Below, in pieces: positions 22,483 to 31,020 of a DNA stretch of 35,878 bases. Under the pieces are notes generated by a model. It was not told the DNA's origin, did not search any database, and saw only the letters and a program-made list of their open reading frames with translations. This DNA is from a virus. The first letter of the stretch is position 1. Each line of letters opens with the position of its first letter. The stretch spans positions 1-35,878 of IMG/VR virus record IMGVR_UViG_3300009503_000378, one strand, 5' to 3'. The position numbers and the translations under genes were made by a program.

Positions 22483-22656
22483 ATGAAAAAACTGAACAAA
22501 GAGAAAATTGAAAAATGTGAAATGTGCGGTATGTTCACAGTCGAGACTATTAAAGTAGTAGGTCCAAAAGGTTTCGTGCATTTGTGTGTTTCTTGTTATA
22601 ATAAATTTTTTAAAAACAGATATAAAAAGTCAAATAGGAGTTCAGAACATGAATAA
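22483..22656 (+). CDS. Small zinc-finger-like protein (57 aa)
   Basis: The frame starts at the ATG at 22483 and overlaps the next gene by 8 bases. It fills a gap that would otherwise be empty. Residues 12-15 (CEMC) and 35-38 (CVSC) form two CxxC pairs 19 residues apart, a treble-clef or zinc-ribbon-like layout, with a basic C-terminus (NKFFKNRYKK). No good Shine-Dalgarno is seen, which lowers confidence. Function is unknown; nucleic-acid binding is plausible. Confidence 0.55.
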   Translation: MKKLNKEKIEKCEMCGMFTVETIKVVGPKGFVHLCVSCYNKFFKNRYKKSNRSSEHE

Positions 22657-23488
22657 TAATTATTTAAAACAATTAAAAGCTGCAAATATGTGGTTACGTA
22701 GAATAGCAGTACGAACACCGGAACAGACTGTAAAACAAATTTTATCTGATCTTAGAAAAGTTAATAAAGAATTAAAAGATATTCGTGCTGCTGTAAAAGA
22801 TGGAAAATATTCAGAAATTTCTGAACAAGTTCAAGCTGCTATTTCCTATTTACAAGCTATTGACCATGTATCAAAATCTCCAACTGCAAAAGCTATAGAA
22901 GAAAAACGTGAGAAAAATCTAGCAAAAAATATATCTGAAACTAATGAAGAAGATGAAGATGATGAATCAGAAGAAACAGATAAAGCAGATGAGTCAGAAG
23001 AAACGGATGAGGATATAGATAGATCTTTAGGACTAGGATTTTTAACTACAAAGTCTAGACTTTTATCTATTATTAAGAATTCTGCAAAAGATTTTCCTAC
23101 ATCTTGGGAAGAGCCTATGATGGAAATTAAAGGTTCTATGAAAGTTGAGATAGTACCTCAAGGAAATGATGAATATTTAATTAAAGGATATTGGATGACA
23201 GATCCAAAATTTAAAGCAGAGAAAAAAATTAAAGGATTAGATCAGATAAGTAATGCTATTATAGAACTTGAATATATGATTTTAGATCAAAAACCTTTAA
23301 AACCTGGAAATTCTTCTAATAAGACAAGTTCTAGTATTAATTTTGATAAACTTGGTAGAATTGTAAAAGAAAAAGGCGGATATTACGTCAAAAGTGAAAA
23401 AGGTAAAAATCTTGGTGGGCCATATAAAACCAAAGAAAAAGCGAAAAAAAGGCTTCGCCAAGTAGAATATTTTAAACATAGAGGGTGA
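22649..23488 (+). CDS. Putative head-associated protein with acidic centre and basic C-terminal module
   Basis: The ATG at 22649 follows AGGAG and is preferred to an upstream in-frame start at 22586; it gives 279 aa. The N-terminal part is helical and basic (YLKQLKAANMWLRRIAVRTP). An acidic low-complexity stretch lies near residues 112-135 (EEDEDDESEETDKADESEET). A folded middle (150-225) follows. The C-terminal 40 residues (GGYYVKSEKGKNLGGPYKTK, then KAKKRLRQVEYFKH) match a short module seen at the ends of assorted phage proteins. Just before it, SSSINFDKLGRIV looks like a degenerate copy of the shared NFKKL tag. Function is unknown. Confidence 0.55.
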   Translation: MNNNYLKQLKAANMWLRRIAVRTPEQTVKQILSDLRKVNKELKDIRAAVKDGKYSEISEQVQAAISYLQAIDHVSKSPTAKAIEEKREKNLAKNISETNEEDEDDESEETDKADESEETDEDIDRSLGLGFLTTKSRLLSIIKNSAKDFPTSWEEPMMEIKGSMKVEIVPQGNDEYLIKGYWMTDPKFKAEKKIKGLDQISNAIIELEYMILDQKPLKPGNSSNKTSSSINFDKLGRIVKEKGGYYVKSEKGKNLGGPYKTKEKAKKRLRQVEYFKHRG

Positions 23489-23492
23489 TTAA

Positions 23493-23810
23493 ATGTCCAG
23501 TTTTATAAATTTCAAAAAATTGGCCTCGATGAGTTCTAATAAAATAAGAAAAATTTCTACTAATTTGTTGGAATGGATAGAAAACACAAAAAAGATGAAT
23601 GAGAAATATCCAAGTCTTGTCAATTTTTTAGAAGCGGTAAAGGAACATTATTTGAGGAATTTTAGTGATGATCCAAAAATAAGACAGATGGGGATTTCTC
23701 TTGAACAAGCTAAGAATATAATTTCTTCTGCTCTTGGCAGACATAAAGAATATAATTTAGATTTTCAAGCGTTACATAATGCAACAGAAACATATTTTTC
23801 AAAAGACTAA
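23493..23810 (+). CDS. Tagged small protein, candidate packaged head protein
   Basis: This 105-aa protein begins [17 protein letters not shown], the shared N-terminal tag with one extra Ser. GAGGGTGA lies upstream. The rest is helical and basic (NLLEWIENTKKMNEKYPSLV, EAVKEHYLRNFSDD) and resembles no family I recognise. It lies two genes before another tagged protein and three before the prohead protease. Targeting into the capsid is inferred from the tag; what the body of the protein does is not visible. Confidence 0.6.
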   Translation: MSSFINFKKLASMSSNKIRKISTNLLEWIENTKKMNEKYPSLVNFLEAVKEHYLRNFSDDPKIRQMGISLEQAKNIISSALGRHKEYNLDFQALHNATETYFSKD

Positions 23811-23831
23811 CTACTAAATTTGAGGTGTTTT

Positions 23832-24185
23832 ATGGAAGATGCACAGCTTAAGTTAATTTTAGAATCTTTAAAAGAATTAAAAGATGAGGTTAAATCTATT
23901 AAAAAGCTCCTAAATGGAAACGGAGAAATTGGTTTATTAGAAGCTCATAGAGATTTAGAGCAAAAATTTACTAGTGTTAGCGTAAGAGTTCGTGCTATTG
24001 AAGAAGATGTTAAACCATTAAAAGAGTCTTCTTTTAAAAGAAATACATTAAAAGAATTTGTCAAACAAATTGGGGTTATTTTAGCAACTATGTCGCCTAT
24101 CATAATTCCTACGCTTATTTGGATGACAAAAATTTGGGACAAACTTAATCAGTTAGTTCCATTGGATACAGTTATTAGAAAATAA
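23832..24185 (+). CDS. Membrane-anchored coiled-coil protein, possibly lysis-related
   Basis: The ATG at 23832 follows GAGGTG and gives 117 aa; an in-frame TTG at 23820 is weaker. Residues 1-28 form a short coiled coil (LKLILESLKELKDEVKSIKK). Residues 35-68 are a second helix (VRVRAIEEDVKPLKE). Residues 78-99 are a single membrane segment (KQIGVILATMSPIIIPTLIW). A coiled coil followed by one span recalls XhlA-type phage proteins that assist holins. No endolysin is seen in this window, so the lysis role is only a suggestion. It interrupts the run of tagged genes. Confidence 0.55.
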   Translation: MEDAQLKLILESLKELKDEVKSIKKLLNGNGEIGLLEAHRDLEQKFTSVSVRVRAIEEDVKPLKESSFKRNTLKEFVKQIGVILATMSPIIIPTLIWMTKIWDKLNQLVPLDTVIRK

Positions 24186-24202
24186 AAGGAAATAAAAAAT
24201 TT

Positions 24203-24652
24203 ATGAGTTTTATCAATTTTAAAAAAATGACAAAAATATCTAAAGAATGGTTTCCGAATTTGGAACCACACGAACAATATTCATATGTTACTTCTCATAG
24301 TAACCAGCCAGAATTACTAAAAGAGTTATATCCTAGTGCAAAAGATGATATAACTCGTTTGGAAATAGTAAATATAACTGGAGATAGTGATCTTGCAGAA
24401 AGATTATTTATTAATACTAAATATCCGTTAATAAAAGCACGTCTTGTTCCTTTTATAAAAAATAAGGAGTTATTAAGAGACTTTTTTGTATCGTATATTA
24501 ATTCTGCAGAAGCATTACGAAAAGTTAAAACACGTTTAACGGATGAACAAAATAGAGCTTTAATCCAAAGTATGAAAGAACTTCATTTGTTGCCTGATAA
24601 TATAAATACAGAGTTTGAAGATATGAAAAAAAGAAATCCAATGATAGACTAA
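24203..24652 (+). CDS. Tagged helical protein, candidate packaged head protein
   Basis: This 149-aa protein begins [16 protein letters not shown], the shared N-terminal tag. AAAGGA lies about 12 bases upstream, a longish spacing. The body looks like short helical repeats (PELLKELYPSAKDDITRLEI, DLAERLFINTKYPLIKARLV, KELLRDFFVSYINSAEALRK), reminiscent of HEAT-like pairs. There is no catalytic motif. It directly precedes the prohead protease gene. Packaging into the head is inferred. Confidence 0.6.
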   Translation: MSFINFKKMTKISKEWFPNLEPHEQYSYVTSHSNQPELLKELYPSAKDDITRLEIVNITGDSDLAERLFINTKYPLIKARLVPFIKNKELLRDFFVSYINSAEALRKVKTRLTDEQNRALIQSMKELHLLPDNINTEFEDMKKRNPMID

Positions 24653-24668
24653 GGAGGATAAAAGGTAT

Positions 24669-25559
24669 ATGTTTACTAAAATTGCAGAATCAGCAATTAT
24701 AGATATTAAATCAAAACCTTTAAATTTGTTTGAAGAATTAGCACAAAGGCACGCTACAGAATATGCCAAAGTTGCTACATTGGGAGAGGAAGATATTCGT
24801 AAACAGAATTATAATTTATATAGAACTATAGCAGAAAAGAAACCGAATCTGTTAGCTTTTGCAACTCGTGCTATTTCTGCATATGAAACTTGGGGTCCAA
24901 ACAAGAATGGAGATGCTTTTGAACGTGCAGAATTAGAAAAATATTATCCTACATTTTTTATGCGTCCGCATTTATTGGACCACAGGATGGAGATCCCATA
25001 TATTCGTGGAATGATAGCTGGAAGTTATTGGCGTCCTTTAACAAAAACGGCATCTAATAGACCAGATGGAGATTATGTAGAGACTTTAATTTTTGTAAAT
25101 AGAGATGATTTTCCAAAATATGCATCAATGGTAGAAAACGGTACTGTAAATTCGTTTTCTATGGGTGTCGAAGTTCAAGAAGCTGAGTGTAGTCATTGTC
25201 ATAACATAGCCAGAAATCCATCGGAACTCTGTGAATGTGTTTCAAGGTTAAAAAATTTAGTAGTTGGAGGGCGTAAAGTTTTCGAATTTAACCGTGGTTT
25301 GAATTTTATTGAACAATCTGCTGTAGTAAGTCCAGCTGATGTTGATTCACATACTTTGTATATTTTAGCTAGTGTAAAAAATACAGCTCATCAAGATGTA
25401 GAAAGATTAAAAAAGATAGCTTCTGTACTTGATAGTTATTCAGAAACTGAAAAACAAATAAGACGATACGAATATCAGATGTTAGAAGCATATGCCAATC
25501 AATTGGCAGATAAGATAATGCTCGATTTAAATATTCTTCCAAGGAGGCCCAATTTATGA
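24669..25559 (+). CDS. Prohead maturation protease
   Basis: This 296-aa protein matches phage prohead serine proteases. A His region, PHLLDHRMEIPYIRG (H101, H105), is followed by a beta region and the Ser motif VNSFSMGVEVQ (S162/S164). An inserted zinc-knuckle-like segment has C174, C177, C188 and C190 (CSHCHNIARNPSELCEC). The motif FIEQSAVVSPADVDSHT (213-229) is the E-x-S-x-V-x-x-PA signature of the family. Such proteases cleave scaffold, capsid and internal proteins during maturation. Unusually it lies downstream of the capsid gene, among the tagged cargo candidates. AAGGAGG is 11 bases upstream, and the stop overlaps the next start (ATGA). Confidence 0.82.
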   Translation: MFTKIAESAIIDIKSKPLNLFEELAQRHATEYAKVATLGEEDIRKQNYNLYRTIAEKKPNLLAFATRAISAYETWGPNKNGDAFERAELEKYYPTFFMRPHLLDHRMEIPYIRGMIAGSYWRPLTKTASNRPDGDYVETLIFVNRDDFPKYASMVENGTVNSFSMGVEVQEAECSHCHNIARNPSELCECVSRLKNLVVGGRKVFEFNRGLNFIEQSAVVSPADVDSHTLYILASVKNTAHQDVERLKKIASVLDSYSETEKQIRRYEYQMLEAYANQLADKIMLDLNILPRRPNL

Positions 25560-26710
25560 GCTTTGTAAATTTTAAAAGAATTGCAGCAGAAAGGAAAGTT
25601 AGAGCTTTATGGAGACGTGCGAACCAGAATTTGCCTTTGTTTTTGTCACAGTTAGAAGACACTTTTCAATCACCAGAGGTTAAGAAAAAGTTTCAAGATT
25701 TAAAGAAAAGATATCTTGAGAATCAGATTGCTGAAAAACTGCTTTTACAAGAATTAACCAAACTTTTAGAAGAAGATATGAATTATATAGATAAGACGCA
25801 ACACGAACAAGATAAAAATCTTTTTGCTCCACCTATATCAAATCCAAAAACATCTAGATCAACATTTAGAAATACTCGTTTACTAACTGCCGAACAGTTT
25901 AATCTTTTATGGAAGTTTTCAGGTTTTGATATTTTATCTTTCTTATTAAAATTAAAGAATTTAGTAAAAGATCCTCAAAGTATAAAAGAATTGGACGCTT
26001 TAAAAAAAGCATATTTAGCTAATAAAATGGACGAAAAGACTATTTTAAATAGAGTTCAATATATATTAGATAAAGATATGGCTTATACGGATGCTTTTTA
26101 TCGTCAAAGAGATAGAGAATTATTTTCTCCAAAAACTAACAAAGCCAGTTCTTTATATAATCGTAGATTAGTTATTGCAAATTTATGGAAACGCGCCGAT
26201 AAGGATCCTATAGTTTTTTTAGATGAATTGATAAATAATAATACATTTCAGACTCCAGAAGTGTTAGAACAAGCTAAAGCTTTAAGAGCTAAAGCTGATA
26301 AAATGGATAAACGTGTCCTTCTTGATAAAATACAAAAATTACTAGATGAAGATGCTGAATTGTCTCTAGAATCTGCAAAAGATAGAGATATAGAAATAGC
26401 TAAAAAGGATCCATTTTATGCTAGACAGTATGAGACTCCTGACTATGACTTTACAAATACAGATACAGAAGAATGGTCACCAGAGGATTATAACGTTATA
26501 AATATTTTTGAATCTAATAATAAAAAAAGTTCTAATTTTAAAAATAAAAGATATATTTTTGGAGAAGAAATATCAGATGAAGATTTAAATAGTATACCTA
26601 CTGATCCAGATAAAATTTCTGATTTTGCGCAAAAGAAGAGAGAGTTGGCAGATAAAGCGGAAGAAATAGGAAAGATTTTGCAGGAATTGAAGCAATTGAA
26701 AAAACAATAG
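25556..26710 (+). CDS. Tagged protein with three helical tandem repeats
   Basis: This 384-aa protein begins [14 protein letters not shown], the shared tag, with AAGGAGG 8 bases upstream, and overlaps the protease stop by 4 bases. Three repeats of about 74 residues (17-90, 117-190, 208-281) each run from an LW-R/K helix through SPEVK/DPQSI/TPEVL, then K(K/A)xYL/KAD-N/DKM, to LL/YIL-x-(E/K/D)-D and an RD-type end (DKNLF, DRELF, DRDIE). The tail (290-384) is acidic and then coiled-coil (RELADKAEEIGKILQELKQL). It may be an internal scaffold or ejection protein. The repeats are seen directly; the function is not. Confidence 0.65.
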   Translation: MSFVNFKRIAAERKVRALWRRANQNLPLFLSQLEDTFQSPEVKKKFQDLKKRYLENQIAEKLLLQELTKLLEEDMNYIDKTQHEQDKNLFAPPISNPKTSRSTFRNTRLLTAEQFNLLWKFSGFDILSFLLKLKNLVKDPQSIKELDALKKAYLANKMDEKTILNRVQYILDKDMAYTDAFYRQRDRELFSPKTNKASSLYNRRLVIANLWKRADKDPIVFLDELINNNTFQTPEVLEQAKALRAKADKMDKRVLLDKIQKLLDEDAELSLESAKDRDIEIAKKDPFYARQYETPDYDFTNTDTEEWSPEDYNVINIFESNNKKSSNFKNKRYIFGEEISDEDLNSIPTDPDKISDFAQKKRELADKAEEIGKILQELKQLKKQ

Positions 26711-26721
26711 GAGTATAACTT

Positions 26722-27618
26722 TTGTTTGGATATCTGCATAGTTTCATCAGACAGGCATTTATCAGAGAGATCCAGAATTTATTGGATGAACATCCGTTTT
26801 ATACTAGATCAAAAGATTCTGGATTTCAACGTTCTCCTGTAGTAGTTTCAGAGAAATATAATTTTGATGGCAGACAATTTCCAGCGGTAATTGTTGATAC
26901 TTCTAGTGCTTCAGAATTTAGGCTAGATTTTACTAATTTTATTGAAGATGTTTATGGGAACGTAAGATTAACAAGTATAATTCCTTACGTAGTAACCAAA
27001 GTAGAAACAGATAAAACTTATTCTAAGCCTAGAACTGACAATGTATATGGATTGCAATTTGTTAATATTGGTCGAGATAATAAACGAGAAATTAATCTAA
27101 GAGTGTCTGATGGAAATGCAGGAACATATAGCTATTTTGCTGTAAAGCCTTGGGAAGTAAGAAATGATATTATACCTGGTGCAATATTGTTCTTTGGAAG
27201 TTTTAATGATATAGAACCTGGTAAAGTAATTTATATTGAAACTTTTAAAGACACTACTATACTTGGCGAATTATATGGAAAAGGTTTTGATTTTTCTATA
27301 AGTATAAATGTTTATGCCCAATCACAAAACGAAGCAAAGGAATTAACAGATTTAATAAACGCTTATGGAGTGTATATTCTTCCACAGCATCTACATAATG
27401 CTCATGGTTTTGTATTAAAATCTATGAAAACAGATGGTGTGATTGAAAAAGATGGAGAATTAGGTGAAGAAGTATTTAAAGGTGGATTTAGCGTTGATCT
27501 TTGGACTGAACATCAGTTTTTTGTTCCAGTTGATAGAGCTGAGAGTTATACACTTTGGGTAGAATTACGTGAACGTGTAGATCATTTGGTGAACCAATTA
27601 TGGCAATACACGGAGTGA
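26722..27618 (+). CDS. Putative neck / tail-completion protein, TTG start
   Basis: TTG at 26722 is the start: AGGAG lies 8 bases upstream and no ATG fits. The 298-aa protein is mixed alpha/beta. An N-terminal helix (FIRQAFIREIQNLLDEHPFY) is followed by beta strands and a C-terminal domain with FDFSISINVYAQSQNEAKEL and a helix, then GGFSVDLWTEHQFFV. That last arrangement resembles tail terminator or completion proteins that sit at the head-tail joint. Position between head genes and the sheath fits. The gene marks the switch from accessory head genes to the neck and tail module. Confidence 0.5.
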   Translation: MFGYLHSFIRQAFIREIQNLLDEHPFYTRSKDSGFQRSPVVVSEKYNFDGRQFPAVIVDTSSASEFRLDFTNFIEDVYGNVRLTSIIPYVVTKVETDKTYSKPRTDNVYGLQFVNIGRDNKREINLRVSDGNAGTYSYFAVKPWEVRNDIIPGAILFFGSFNDIEPGKVIYIETFKDTTILGELYGKGFDFSISINVYAQSQNEAKELTDLINAYGVYILPQHLHNAHGFVLKSMKTDGVIEKDGELGEEVFKGGFSVDLWTEHQFFVPVDRAESYTLWVELRERVDHLVNQLWQYTE

Positions 27619-27621
27619 TTC

Positions 27622-28371
27622 ATGTCTAGTTATATTCCGAATAGTAATCCTAGAGAATCAAGATATATACCTAAATCAAAAGAAGAACGTATATATACTC
27701 ATACATTTCAGAGTTTAACGGATTTATGGGATCCTAAAGAAATGTATGATCGTAATATTATTAAGGAAGCAACAGGTGGACAGAATATTCTAGATGAGCA
27801 TATAGAGAGGCTTCAGAGGCTCATAGAGGCACGTGGTAACTATGTATTTTTAGTGAAGCGGATACTTGACGGAGACTATTGTAGTTGCTATAATCCTATT
27901 AGTAAGGAAGTTATGAGAAAGTATTGTCTTGAATGTTATGGAACTAGGATTTCAGGTGGTTATAGGCTCTTTTATAACAAAGATAGAGTAGATGGAAAAA
28001 TCATTATATCTCAGCCATTTGCTGATGAGTCTATTTCAATGGAAGAATGGGGCAGAGATTGGAAAGAGGAATTAGAAGGTTGGACTTTACCTTGGATTCC
28101 TTTAGAAAATGGTTCTACAACATTTTCATATGATTTTATAATTAAGTATAATAAGGATGGAACAGAACTCGGAAGATATTATATTACATCTGTTAAACCA
28201 TCTAGAGCCATTGGAAATAAAGTTACGTATCAAAGATTTTCTATGAGACTTGCTGATAAACCAACCTATGAAATAGGTCGCAATGGTGAGAAGATTATTT
28301 CTCGCCGTGGCGATATTATATATGAAGTAGATATTAATAAGTTAGATAAAGTATTTGGCGGAAAACCATAA
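27622..28371 (+). CDS. Putative neck / connector protein with Cys cluster
   Basis: This is a 249-aa protein. Residues 75-115 hold a C-x-C...C-x-x-C cluster (DYCSCYNPI, KYCLECYGTRISGGY) of the type found in phage neck and baseplate proteins, probably zinc-binding. The rest is beta-rich (DFIIKYNKDGTELGRYYIT, TYQRFSMRLADKP). GGAGTGA upstream overlaps the previous stop codon. It follows the tail-completion-like protein and precedes the duplicated genes and the sheath, so a head-tail joining role is likely but not proven. Confidence 0.5.
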   Translation: MSSYIPNSNPRESRYIPKSKEERIYTHTFQSLTDLWDPKEMYDRNIIKEATGGQNILDEHIERLQRLIEARGNYVFLVKRILDGDYCSCYNPISKEVMRKYCLECYGTRISGGYRLFYNKDRVDGKIIISQPFADESISMEEWGRDWKEELEGWTLPWIPLENGSTTFSYDFIIKYNKDGTELGRYYITSVKPSRAIGNKVTYQRFSMRLADKPTYEIGRNGEKIISRRGDIIYEVDINKLDKVFGGKP

Positions 28372-28382
28372 AGGAGGATTAA

Positions 28383-28718
28383 ATGAAAGATTTTCAAAGA
28401 ATGTATAAAGCATTAAATGTTAATCCAGGAGAAACTAAAACACTTGTTATTAGTAGAACTGAAGCTGTTAATAATAAATTTGCTTTTGTCTTTAGTGGAG
28501 TTGGTTCAGGTGATTTATATCAATATGCAAAAATATGGATATTAGCTGGAGCGGCAGATAAAAAAGTTAATTTGACAGATTGTTTAGATATTATTTTAGA
28601 TTGTGGTGATGCCGGATGTATTCTTACAGTGGACTTTCCAATAGTAAGTGATATTGAAATATCTATTACTGGTCCAAGTAACGGTTTATCACTAGGTGTT
28701 CATGCAGGAAATGATTAA
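28383..28718 (+). CDS. Duplicated small protein, copy A
   Basis: This 111-aa, beta-rich protein has AAGGAGG upstream. Its first 121 bases are identical to copy B at 28755 except for two positions, and its last 31 bases are identical as well, while the centre has diverged (GSGDLYQYAKIWILAGAADK versus DRSDVINHAKILITAGAEDK). Three cysteines lie in the central part. There is no signal peptide or enzyme motif. A small virion surface or neck protein is likely from context; the family is not recognised. Confidence 0.7.
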   Translation: MKDFQRMYKALNVNPGETKTLVISRTEAVNNKFAFVFSGVGSGDLYQYAKIWILAGAADKKVNLTDCLDIILDCGDAGCILTVDFPIVSDIEISITGPSNGLSLGVHAGND

Positions 28719-28754
28719 GATTCTCCGTAAGATTTTTGAATAAAAGGAGTCTAC

Positions 28755-29096
28755 ATGAAAGATTTTCAAAGGATGTATAAAGCATTAAATGTTAATCCAG
28801 GAGAAACTAAAACACTTATTATTAGTAGAACTGAAGCTGTTAATAATAAATTTGCTTTTGTCTTTAGTGGAGTTGACCGTTCGGATGTAATAAATCATGC
28901 AAAAATATTGATAACGGCTGGAGCTGAGGATAAAAAAATTGATTTAGTACAATGTGGAAGTCGTGTTTTAGCTTGCGGTTTTCATGCGTGTATTCTTGTA
29001 GTAGATTACCCTATAATGAGTGATATTGAAATAATACTTATTGGGCAGCAAAGAAGTGGTGTTATATCACTAGGTGTTCATGCAGGAAATGATTAA
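28755..29096 (+). CDS. Duplicated small protein, copy B
   Basis: This 113-aa paralogue of the preceding gene has its own AAAAGGAG site in a 36-base spacer. Both ends are nearly identical to copy A (MKDFQRMYKALNVNPGETKT at the start and SLGVHAGND at the end). The middle keeps the pattern AKI-x-I-x-AGA-x-DKK and CILxVDxPIxSDIEI but changes many exposed-type residues. The pattern suggests recent duplication with either fast divergence or conversion of the ends. Function is unknown. Confidence 0.7.
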   Translation: MKDFQRMYKALNVNPGETKTLIISRTEAVNNKFAFVFSGVDRSDVINHAKILITAGAEDKKIDLVQCGSRVLACGFHACILVVDYPIMSDIEIILIGQQRSGVISLGVHAGND

Positions 29097-29126
29097 ATAA
29101 ACTCTAAAGAAAAGGAGTTTGTGGAT

Positions 29127-31007
29127 ATGTATTTAGTACATACAATTAGAATAGCATTAGCAAAAGAACAAATGGAAGAGAAGAAAGCATTTATAGTAGA
29201 AAATATAGTAGATGTCGCATTAAATCTACTAGATAATAGAAATCTTATACAAGCTTTAATGAAACTTAATCCATTTGTTGTGATTGAAAAAGGTACATAT
29301 AAAACTACATATAAAGCTATAGAAACTGTTGAGATTGAAAATTTAATTAGATATATAGTATCTTCTCATTGGCATGATATTTTATGGAAGTTTGCAAGCT
29401 TAGATAAAGACGACTGGAGTAAAGACGCATTTATAGCAGTATCTAATGTTTATTTAAATAAATATTTAAGTAGATTAGAACAGGAGCAAAAAATAAAGAG
29501 AATATTGAATCCTTTGTCACCTGATTCTTATCATAAAGATAAAGATTCTGTAATATATTATAAAATCCTTCCAGAAGGATATAGTATATCTGGAAGGAAA
29601 TCCATGAAAAAGTATTTGGAAGAACAGGAACCTACATATGCTAGTTATGTTGACGAATTAGTAACATCGCTTGATCGTAGAGCAACTCCAAATGATTATG
29701 TAGCGAAGCTCTTAGAATTTATTTTTAAATATCCAAATAAACCAGAAGTTATGTGGATATTAAATACTGTCAATAAATCTTTTTTTACTATAAAAAGAAA
29801 GTATGGATCTACATCATATATTGATAATGAATTATACGATGCAGAACTCTTTAAACTTTTACGTGAAAAGAATATTTCTGATAAAAATTTACCCTTATAT
29901 GAACTTTTAGCAAAAACAGTTGAAGACTTAACGCCAGAATTAACCGATTCACAAACCAGAATTTCATTTGATAAATTAGTAAGGGATAAGAATATTATTA
30001 ATCAAATTATTGATAAAGTTAAAACTAAGGAAGGACTTACGCAATTTTTTGCTAAATTTTTAGATAATTATAAAGCTCATATAGAGAAAAAACGAGAAGA
30101 ACGAAAAAATCGCCAGTCTGTTTATGCGGTTACAGTTTCATTTAAATCTAAAAATGATGATGATAATGGTAAATATAAAGATTTAGACGCTGTTCTTGAA
30201 GAATTACCTGACGACTCATATACTGTTGAGGATTTGAATGATAAAATATATTTTTCCGATAAGCTTGTTAGGATGATTTATGCACAAGTATTAGCAAACA
30301 TATTACAGCAAAATGTATTTCCAAAGATGAAAGCAATACTTAATACTGATGAGATTGCGAATATTATAAAAGATATTATTGAAACATTATTAAAAGAATG
30401 GCACCTTGATACAGAGATATTAGGTTTAGAAAGCTTTACACCATCGATAGCTTCACAATTTCAAAAAGTATTAATAGATTTATTAGAGAGAGAGCTTAAT
30501 CCACAAAAGTTGTCGAAATATTTTGATATTCAAACAACTGTTGACGATACAAGTAGTATTATTAACTTACGTAATGTATTTTTTGAAGTGACAGAAGAAA
30601 TAATTAAGGAAGCTATACAAAAATTAATACGTATATCTGCTGGAACTTCTGGAACTCCTGGAACTCCTAGAACTCCTGGAACTTCTGGAACTCCTAAAAC
30701 TCCTGGAATAGTTGGAATAAAAATATTTGAGACGCGAGCATTTCAAATTGCTCTTGCTGCGGCTTTAAATGTAAGAGTACTTAGATCTATTCTACCTGAA
30801 GTTGAAAGTAACTTACAAAACAACTTTGAAACTGTAAAAACTAACTTTATAAACTTTCTTCTTGGGTCTAAAAAGAGTAAAAAAGATAAAAAATATATTG
30901 AAGACTCTACGGAGGGAATACTTAGTGATATAATTAATGAAGTTAAAATTTTGAGAACAAATGTAAGCAGACGTAACAATCAAACAGAAAAAACGCAAAA
31001 CACATAG
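29127..31007 (+). CDS. Large helical hypothetical protein, possible tail or neck component
   Basis: The ATG at 29127 has AAAGGAG 9 bases upstream and is preferred over a GTG at 29121 that is too close; it gives 626 aa. The protein is mostly helical and charged (YVSSHWHDILWKF-like and KFLDNYKAHIEKKREERKNR stretches). Near residues 506-527 it has a GTSGTPGTPRTP linker. The tail after it is helical and basic (LGSKKSKKDKKY). There is no catalytic motif and no membrane span. It lies directly before the sheath gene. A structural, ejected or assembly role is possible; none is shown by the sequence. Confidence 0.55.
   Translation: MYLVHTIRIALAKEQMEEKKAFIVENIVDVALNLLDNRNLIQALMKLNPFVVIEKGTYKTTYKAIETVEIENLIRYIVSSHWHDILWKFASLDKDDWSKDAFIAVSNVYLNKYLSRLEQEQKIKRILNPLSPDSYHKDKDSVIYYKILPEGYSISGRKSMKKYLEEQEPTYASYVDELVTSLDRRATPNDYVAKLLEFIFKYPNKPEVMWILNTVNKSFFTIKRKYGSTSYIDNELYDAELFKLLREKNISDKNLPLYELLAKTVEDLTPELTDSQTRISFDKLVRDKNIINQIIDKVKTKEGLTQFFAKFLDNYKAHIEKKREERKNRQSVYAVTVSFKSKNDDDNGKYKDLDAVLEELPDDSYTVEDLNDKIYFSDKLVRMIYAQVLANILQQNVFPKMKAILNTDEIANIIKDIIETLLKEWHLDTEILGLESFTPSIASQFQKVLIDLLERELNPQKLSKYFDIQTTVDDTSSIINLRNVFFEVTEEIIKEAIQKLIRISAGTSGTPGTPRTPGTSGTPKTPGIVGIKIFETRAFQIALAAALNVRVLRSILPEVESNLQNNFETVKTNFINFLLGSKKSKKDKKYIEDSTEGILSDIINEVKILRTNVSRRNNQTEKTQNT
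30642..30704 (+). repeat. 9-base tandem repeat GGAACTCCT
   Basis: Seven consecutive 9-base units (GGAACTCCT with variants GGAACTTCT, AGAACTCCT and AAAACTCCT) encode Gly/Arg/Lys-Thr-Pro/Ser triplets within the preceding gene. They form a flexible Thr-Pro linker and are likely to vary in copy number. Confidence 0.95.
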
Positions 31008-31020
31008 GAGGTAGTAAATT

